Positions 13,978-18,643 of a stretch of 18,643 nucleotides of DNA are shown here, one piece after another. Numbering within the stretch: the stretch's first letter is position 1; the number at the start of each line of letters is the position of its first letter. The position numbers and the translations under genes were made by a program. Origin of the DNA: Actinomycetota bacterium (lineage in GTDB: Bacteria > Actinomycetota > Thermoleophilia > Solirubrobacterales > 70-9); contig JAFDWD010001102.1 in NCBI GenBank assembly GCA_018268695.1, positions 1 to 18,643 of the forward strand. Reading direction: 5' to 3'. The notes under the pieces were generated by a model. That model worked only from the letters and a program-made list of their open reading frames with translations. It was not told the origin of the DNA and did no database searches.

Positions 13978-14384
13978 CCCTGCGGCTGGTGCCAGGCGGC
14001 CTCGACGTTGTGGCCGTCGGGGTCGACCAGGAAGGCGCCGTGGTACCCGGGCGAGTACTGCGGCCGCGGCCCGGGGGCGCCGTTGTCGATGCCGCCGGCG
14101 GCGAGGCCCTCGCGGTGGAAGCCCTCCAACTGCTCGTAGCTCTCGGCGGCGAAGGCGAGGTGGATCGGTGGGCTCAGCGGGCCGCCAGGGACGAGGATCA
14201 CGTCCTCGGAGCCGGGCGGGCCGAACGCGGGCGCACCTTCCTCGTCGATCTCGCTCCACCCCATTCCCCTGACCAGGGCGGCGCGGTAGAAGGCGAGCGA
14301 GCGCTCGAGGTCGCCGACCGGGAAGGTCATGTGGTCGACGCAGGCGGGCCGCACGTTGCCGCCGCCGGCTGAACCGTCGGACAT
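13974..14384 (-). CDS. VOC (glyoxalase-like) family protein
   Basis: 136 aa from the ATG at 14384, with AAGG seven bases upstream on the minus strand. VOC motifs are clear: VDHMTFPVGDLERSLAFYRAAL (residues 16-37, cut at two ends in typical members), PIHLAF at 73-78, and the C-terminal DPDGHNVEAAWH. His18, His75 and Glu128 sit where metal ligands are expected in the glyoxalase/dioxygenase fold. The closest family style is the small DPDGxNxEA group of unknown or varied function. The gene is divergent from the histidine-phosphatase gene (41 bp apart) and overlaps the MFS gene tail to tail by 4 bp. Confidence 0.85.
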   Translation of the reverse strand: MSDGSAGGGNVRPACVDHMTFPVGDLERSLAFYRAALVRGMGWSEIDEEGAPAFGPPGSEDVILVPGGPLSPPIHLAFAAESYEQLEGFHREGLAAGGIDNGAPGPRPQYSPGYHGAFLVDPDGHNVEAAWHQPQG

Positions 14385-14412
14385 GCCAGGACCTTAGGCG
14401 GTGCTCCTGCCG

Positions 14413-14418
14413 GATAAT
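14413..14418 (+). promoter_or_regulatory. -10 element (GATAAT) of a leaderless phosphatase-family transcript
   Basis: GATAAT ends seven bases before the ATG at 14426, the same spacing as for the MFS gene, and there is no ribosome site. The matching geometry supports a leaderless transcript and also decides between the ATGs at 14417 and 14426. The -35 region is not recognisable. Confidence 0.55.
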
Positions 14419-14425
14419 GCGCGCC

Positions 14426-15103
14426 ATGCCGACCGTGCTCCTCGTCCGCCACGGCCAGGCTTCGTTCGGGACCGAGGACTACGACGTTCTCTCCGAGGCG
14501 GGCCACCGCCAGGCGGAGATCGTCGCGTCCTCCCTGGCCGAGCGTGGCTACCAAGCGGACCGCCTGATCAGCGGGACCCTCCGCCGCCAGCGGGAGACTG
14601 CCGCCGCCTTCGCCGCGCTCGGCGCACCCGACCTCGAGATCGAGCCGCGCTGGGACGAGTACGACTCCGAAGACATCCTCCGCCACCACTCCGACACGTC
14701 GGTGCGCCTCGATCGGCGCGACGGCGCCGAGCCGCTCACCAACCGCGCCTTCCAGACGATCCTCGAGGCCGCCCAGGCCGAGTGGGTCGACCACGCCGAC
14801 CGCAGCCCGACCACCCAGACCTGGCCCGGCTTCAGCGGCGCCGGCACCGCCGCCCTCCGCGACCTCGCCGCCCAGCTCACCTCAGGTCAGACCGCCATCG
14901 TCGTCACCTCCGGCGGCGTCATCGGCGCCCTCCTCTGCAGCCTCTGGGACGCGCCTCCCACCTTCTTCCCCGCGCTCAACCGGGTCACTGTCAACGCCTC
15001 GGTGACCAAGCTGGCGGTCGGCTCGACCGGCACCAACGTCATCTCCTTCAACGACCACTCCCACCTCGAGTCGGTCGACCGGGCGCTGGTCACCTACCGC
15101 TAG
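14426..15103 (+). CDS. Histidine phosphatase (phosphoglycerate-mutase-like) superfamily protein
   Basis: 225 aa from the ATG at 14426. The catalytic RHG motif is at residues 8-10 (VLLVRHGQASFG), the phosphate-binding region SGTLRRQRETA is at 49-59, and the expected second-half motif appears as VVTSGGVIGALL at 159-170. In canonical members this last motif is SHGG or THGG with a catalytic His; here Ser162 stands in its place. That change occurs in a known actinobacterial-style subgroup as far as I recall, so it may be normal for the clade, but activity is less certain. It could act on small phosphorylated metabolites in the cytoplasm. It is convergent with the acetoacetate-CoA ligase gene, 8 bp apart with no terminator between. 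Confidence 0.88.
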   Translation: MPTVLLVRHGQASFGTEDYDVLSEAGHRQAEIVASSLAERGYQADRLISGTLRRQRETAAAFAALGAPDLEIEPRWDEYDSEDILRHHSDTSVRLDRRDGAEPLTNRAFQTILEAAQAEWVDHADRSPTTQTWPGFSGAGTAALRDLAAQLTSGQTAIVVTSGGVIGALLCSLWDAPPTFFPALNRVTVNASVTKLAVGSTGTNVISFNDHSHLESVDRALVTYR

Positions 15104-15111
15104 GGGACCGT

Positions 15112-17073
15112 TCAGGACTCGTGATCGGAGAGCTCGACGAAGTAGTCGAGCGCCTCCGGGTTCGCCAAGGAGTCCCGGCTGACCACCTTCCCCGGGTCGG
15201 CCCCCATCAGGATCCGCTTCACCGGGACCTCGACCACCTTGCCCGAGAGGGTGCGGGGGACGGCGGCGAGCGCGGTGACCGTGTCGGGGACGTGGCGGGG
15301 GGAGCAGCGCTCGCGGATGCTCCTCGCCAGGGCCTTGCGGAGTTCGTCGTCGAGCTCGGCCCCCTCGCGCAGGACGACGAAGAGCCGGATCACCCCGTCG
15401 GTGCCCTCCTCGGGCAGGTCGACCACGAGGGCGTCCGTGATCTCCTCGGACTCGAGCACCGCCCGGTAGATCTCGGCGGTGCCGATGCGGATGCCGCCGC
15501 GGTTGATGGTCGAGTCGCTCCTGCCGTGGATGATCGCGGTGCCACGGTCGGTGATCTCGATCCAGTCGCCGTGGCGCCAGGTGCCGGGGAACATCTCGAA
15601 GTAGGACTCGCGGTAGCGGGAGCCGTCGGTGTCGCCCCAGAGGAAGAGCGGCATCGAGGGCATCGGCGCGGTGATCACGAGCTCGCCGACCTCGCCGATG
15701 TGGGGGTGGCCCTCGGGGTCCCAGGACTCGACCGCGGCCCCCAGCGCCCGCGCCTGCAGCTCGCCCCTGTAGACGGGGAGGGTGGGGACGCCGCCGACGA
15801 AGGCGGTGCAGAGGTCGGTGCCGCCGGAGGTGGAGAAGAGCCAGGTGTCGGTGCCGACGTGCTCGTAGATCCAGTCGAAGCCCTCCGGCGCCAGCGGCGA
15901 GCCGGTCGAGCCGACCGCGCGCAGGCGGGAGAGGTCCCGGCCCGCGCCGGGCTCGACCCCCGCCTTCATGCAGGCGGAGATGTAGGCGGCGGAGGTGCCG
16001 AACATGGTCACGCCCGCCTCCTCGGCGAGGTCCCAGAGCCTGCCCATGTCCGGATACCCCGGGTTGCCGTCGTAGAGGACGATCGCCGCCTCGGTGAGGA
16101 GGCCACCGACGATGAAGTTCCACATCATCCAGCCCGTCGTGGTGAACCAGAAGAGGCGGTCGCCGGGCCTCGCGTCGGCGTGGAGGTGCATCTTCTTCAG
16201 CTGCTCCAGAAGGATGCCGCCCTGTCCCTGGACGATCGCCTTGGGCAGGCCGGTGGTGCCCGAGGAGTAGAGGACCCAGAGGGGGTGGTCGAAGGGGACG
16301 CGGGTGAAGGTCAGCTCGGCTCCCTCGCCCCGGGCGAGGAGCTCCGCCCACGGGACCGCTCCCTCGAGGGTCGCCCCGGGGTCGAGGTAGGGGACGAGGA
16401 CGGTGTGCTCGAGCGAGGGCATCGCCTCCTGGAGTCGGTGGATCACCGCGGTGCGGTCGAAGTCCTTGCCGCCGTAGCGATAGCCGTCGACCGCCAGCAG
16501 CACCTTCGGCCCGATCTGGGCGAAGCGGTCGATCAGGGAGCCGGCGCCGAAGTCGGGGGAGGCCGAGGACCAGACCGCGCCGATCGAGGCGCAGGCGAGG
16601 AAGGCGATCGTCGCCTCGCAGACGTTCGGCAGGTAGGCGACCACGCGGTCGCCCTTCCCGACCCCGAGGCTCCGCAGGCCGGCGGCCACGGCGGCCACCT
16701 GACGTCTCAGCTCGCCCCAGGTGATCTCCTCCAGGTCGCGGAGCTCGGAGGCGTGGAGGATCGCGACCGCCTCGTCGTCCTTGCCGGCGAAGGCGCGCTC
16801 GGCCCAGTTCAGGCGCACGCCGGGGAACCACTCGGCGCCGGGCATCTCGCGCGAGGCGAGGGCGACGGTGCGCTCGCCGTCGTATTCGACCTTGAAGTAG
16901 TCGAGGATCGAGTTCCAGAAGCCCTCGAGGTCGTCGACCGACCAGCGCCAGAGGTCGGGGTAGGTGGTGACGTCGACGCCGCGCTCGGCGCGCAGCCAGT
17001 CGACGTAGGCGGTCAGGGCGGAGGCCTCGACGGCCGCGGCGGTCGGCTCCCAGAGGATCTCGGGCTGGTCCAT
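15112..17073 (-). CDS. aacS: Acetoacetate-CoA ligase
   Basis: 653 aa from the ATG at 17073, with GGAAAGGA a few bases upstream; that ribosome site overlaps the stop of the upstream carboxylase gene. A longer open frame back to 17835 is antisense-like and rejected. Acyl-adenylate family motifs are complete: YSSGTTGLPK (269-278), WGDTDGSRYRESYF, HGDW, RSDSTINRGGIRIGTAEIYR, and the C-terminal catalytic Lys in TLSGK (Lys612). The N-terminal YPDLWRWSVDDLEGFW and the length of about 650 aa are characteristic of AacS rather than acetyl-CoA synthetase. The reaction is acetoacetate + ATP + CoA to acetoacetyl-CoA, AMP and PPi in the cytoplasm. Fourteen bases after the methylcrotonyl-CoA-carboxylase-type gene, it probably recovers the acetoacetate made at the end of leucine breakdown. 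Confidence 0.95.
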   Translation of the reverse strand: MDQPEILWEPTAAAVEASALTAYVDWLRAERGVDVTTYPDLWRWSVDDLEGFWNSILDYFKVEYDGERTVALASREMPGAEWFPGVRLNWAERAFAGKDDEAVAILHASELRDLEEITWGELRRQVAAVAAGLRSLGVGKGDRVVAYLPNVCEATIAFLACASIGAVWSSASPDFGAGSLIDRFAQIGPKVLLAVDGYRYGGKDFDRTAVIHRLQEAMPSLEHTVLVPYLDPGATLEGAVPWAELLARGEGAELTFTRVPFDHPLWVLYSSGTTGLPKAIVQGQGGILLEQLKKMHLHADARPGDRLFWFTTTGWMMWNFIVGGLLTEAAIVLYDGNPGYPDMGRLWDLAEEAGVTMFGTSAAYISACMKAGVEPGAGRDLSRLRAVGSTGSPLAPEGFDWIYEHVGTDTWLFSTSGGTDLCTAFVGGVPTLPVYRGELQARALGAAVESWDPEGHPHIGEVGELVITAPMPSMPLFLWGDTDGSRYRESYFEMFPGTWRHGDWIEITDRGTAIIHGRSDSTINRGGIRIGTAEIYRAVLESEEITDALVVDLPEEGTDGVIRLFVVLREGAELDDELRKALARSIRERCSPRHVPDTVTALAAVPRTLSGKVVEVPVKRILMGADPGKVVSRDSLANPEALDYFVELSDHES

Positions 17074-17087
17074 GTCCCCATCCTTTC

Positions 17088-18643
17088 CTACATCCGGAAA
17101 ACGGGAGCGGCGCCCCGCTCGGGGAGCGGGGCGTTCGCACAGGCACCGAGGGCGAGGCCGAGGACGGTGCGGGTGTCGAGGGGGTCGATCACGCCGTCGT
17201 CCCAGAGCCGCGCGGTCGAGTAGTAGGGGCTCCCCTGCCGCTCGTACTGCTCGCGCAGCTCGGCGCCGAGCTCGGGTTGCCCCACCTCGGACATCACCGT
17301 CGCCGCCTGCTCGCCGCCCATCACCGAGATGCGCGCGTTCGGCCACATCCAGAGGAAGCGCGGCGAATAGGCGCGCCCGCACATCCCGTAGTTGCCGGCG
17401 CCGAACGATCCGCCGACGATCACCGTCAGTTTCGGCACCCGCGCGGTGGCCACGGCGGCGACCATCTTGGCGCCGTCGCGGGCGATGCCGCCCGCCTCGT
17501 ACTCGGGCCCGACCATGAAGCCTGAGATGTTCTGCAGGAAGAGGAGCGGCACGCCGCGCTGGTCGCAGAGCTCGATGAAGTGGGCCGCCTTCAGCGCGCT
17601 GTCGGAGAAGAGGACGCCCTGGTTGGCGAGGATCCCGACGGGGTGTCCATATATATGGGCGAACCCGCAGACGAGCGTGGTGCCGTATTCGGCCTTGAAC
17701 TCGTGGAAGCGACTGGCGTCGACGACGCGGGCGATCACCTCGCGCGGGTCGTAGGGGGTGCGGCTGTCCGGGGGAACGGCGCCGTAGAGCGTGGCGGGGT
17801 CGACCGCGGGCTCGGCGGCGGGCTCGCGCTCCCACGCGCGAAACGCCGGCGGAAGCGTGGCGACAATCGAACGCATGATGCGCAGAGCGTCGGCATCGTC
17901 GGCGGCGAGGTGGTCGACGACGCCCGAGGTGCGCGCGTGGAGGACGCCACCGCCGAGCTCCTCCGCGGTCACCTCCTGCCCGGTCGCGGCCTTCACCAGC
18001 GGCGGGCCGCCGAGGAAGATCGTGCCCTCGTCGCGGACGATGACCGTCTCGTCGCTCATCGCCGGCACGTAGGCGCCGCCGGCCGTGCAGGACCCCATCA
18101 CCGCGGCGACCTGAGGGATCCCCTGCGCCGACATCGTCGCCTGGTTGAAGAAGATCCGGCCGAAGTGCTCGCGATCGGGGAAGACCTCGTCCTGCATCGG
18201 CAGGAAGGCGCCGCCCGAGTCGACCAGGTAGAGGCAGGGCAGCCGGTTCTGCAGCGCCACCTCCTGCGCCCGCAGGTGCTTCTTCACCGTCATCGGGTAG
18301 TAGGTCCCGCCTTTGACGGTGGCGTCGTTGGCGACGACGACGACCTCGCGGCCCTCGACCCGGCCGACGCCGGCGATGATCCCGGCACCGGGAGCCTCGT
18401 CGTCGTAGAGGCCCGCGGCGGCGAGCGGGGCGAGCTCGAGGAACGGTGAGCCGGGGTCGAGCAGGCGATCGACCCGGTCCCGCGGCAGGAGCTTGCCGCG
18501 CGCCACGTGACGCTCGCGGGCGCGCTCGCCACCGCCGGCCGCAGCGCGGGCGAGCCGCTCGTCCAGCTCGGCGACGAGCCGCCGGTGCTCGGCCTCGTTG
18601 CGCTTGAACTCGGGCGAGGCCGGGTCGGCATGGGTGGCGAGCA
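17088..18643 (-). CDS. Acyl-CoA carboxylase carboxyltransferase subunit, methylcrotonyl-CoA carboxylase beta type (5' end outside window)
   Basis: 517 residues are in the window; the frame runs off the right edge and lacks perhaps 15-25 N-terminal residues. The start of the visible part, [17 protein letters not shown], then [20 protein letters not shown], matches the N-terminus of MCC beta chains. Both carboxyltransferase lobes are present, with glycine-rich oxyanion motifs [13 protein letters not shown] and [38 protein letters not shown] and the 535-540 aa family length favour methylcrotonyl-CoA over propionyl-CoA carboxylase, as does pairing with acetoacetate-CoA ligase. It transfers CO2 from biotin to 3-methylcrotonyl-CoA in leucine catabolism; the biotin-carrying alpha subunit is not in the window. 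Geranyl-CoA carboxylase beta is a less likely alternative. Confidence 0.92.
   Translation of the reverse strand, partial: LATHADPASPEFKRNEAEHRRLVAELDERLARAAAGGGERARERHVARGKLLPRDRVDRLLDPGSPFLELAPLAAAGLYDDEAPGAGIIAGVGRVEGREVVVVANDATVKGGTYYPMTVKKHLRAQEVALQNRLPCLYLVDSGGAFLPMQDEVFPDREHFGRIFFNQATMSAQGIPQVAAVMGSCTAGGAYVPAMSDETVIVRDEGTIFLGGPPLVKAATGQEVTAEELGGGVLHARTSGVVDHLAADDADALRIMRSIVATLPPAFRAWEREPAAEPAVDPATLYGAVPPDSRTPYDPREVIARVVDASRFHEFKAEYGTTLVCGFAHIYGHPVGILANQGVLFSDSALKAAHFIELCDQRGVPLLFLQNISGFMVGPEYEAGGIARDGAKMVAAVATARVPKLTVIVGGSFGAGNYGMCGRAYSPRFLWMWPNARISVMGGEQAATVMSEVGQPELGAELREQYERQGSPYYSTARLWDDGVIDPLDTRTVLGLALGACANAPLPERGAAPVFRM

Noticed and set aside
14401..17223. 940-codon plus-strand open frame
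   Set aside because: It is mostly antisense to acetoacetate-CoA ligase, whose catalytic motifs are complete, and its composition is that of a high-GC shadow frame.
17074..17835. Longer N-terminus for the acetoacetate-CoA ligase (907 aa)
   Set aside because: The extension overlaps the carboxylase gene in another frame and is Arg-rich nonsense; the ATG at 17073 has a good ribosome site.

Overview
The window is very GC-rich, and its proteins point to a high-GC actinobacterium. The best guess is the Thermoleophilia (Solirubrobacter/Conexibacter type). Two exported collagen-like proteins carry the L-[ST]-[FY]-ANV...GG.[AS].[AY]AA leader that is common in that group. No rRNA, tRNA, CRISPR array or insertion sequence is visible. 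Both ends are cut inside genes.

Layout. (1) 1-2161, minus: most of a large STAND-type AAA ATPase regulator, probably of the LuxR/MalT class. (2) 2249-6327, plus: five genes joined end to end by 4-nt or 1-nt start/stop overlaps. They encode a secreted alpha/beta-hydrolase, a MauE-type membrane redox protein fused to a MauD/TlpA-type thioredoxin domain, a small helical protein of unknown function, a Tat-exported protein with 18 cysteines, and an exported collagen-like protein. (3) 6328-6609: a gap between convergent genes holding one simple and one nested inverted repeat. (4) 6610-9284: an HPP-CBS membrane protein, then a VOC protein divergent from an ECF sigma factor with a SnoaL-like C-terminal domain. 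(5) 9281-12299, minus: three exported proteins (an unknown 329-aa protein, a beta-lactamase-fold serine hydrolase, and a second collagen-like protein). (6) 12466-15103: a 14-helix MFS transporter, a VOC protein and a histidine-phosphatase-fold protein. Two of these seem to be read from leaderless transcripts. (7) 15112-18643, minus: acetoacetate-CoA ligase downstream of a carboxyltransferase subunit of methylcrotonyl-CoA carboxylase type, a likely leucine-degradation operon.

The best candidate for an undescribed system is the 2249-6327 operon. In methylamine dehydrogenase maturation, MauD and MauE help form the many disulfides of the Tat-exported light chain. Here a MauE-MauD fusion sits two genes upstream of a Tat-exported protein whose last 42 residues hold 12 cysteines. 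This suggests a dedicated disulfide-forming pathway for a secreted cysteine-knot-like product, made together with a collagen-like surface protein and a secreted esterase. The cysteine tail has no tryptophan, so it is not a standard TTQ enzyme subunit. The operon structure and motifs are read directly from the sequence; the joint function is inference.
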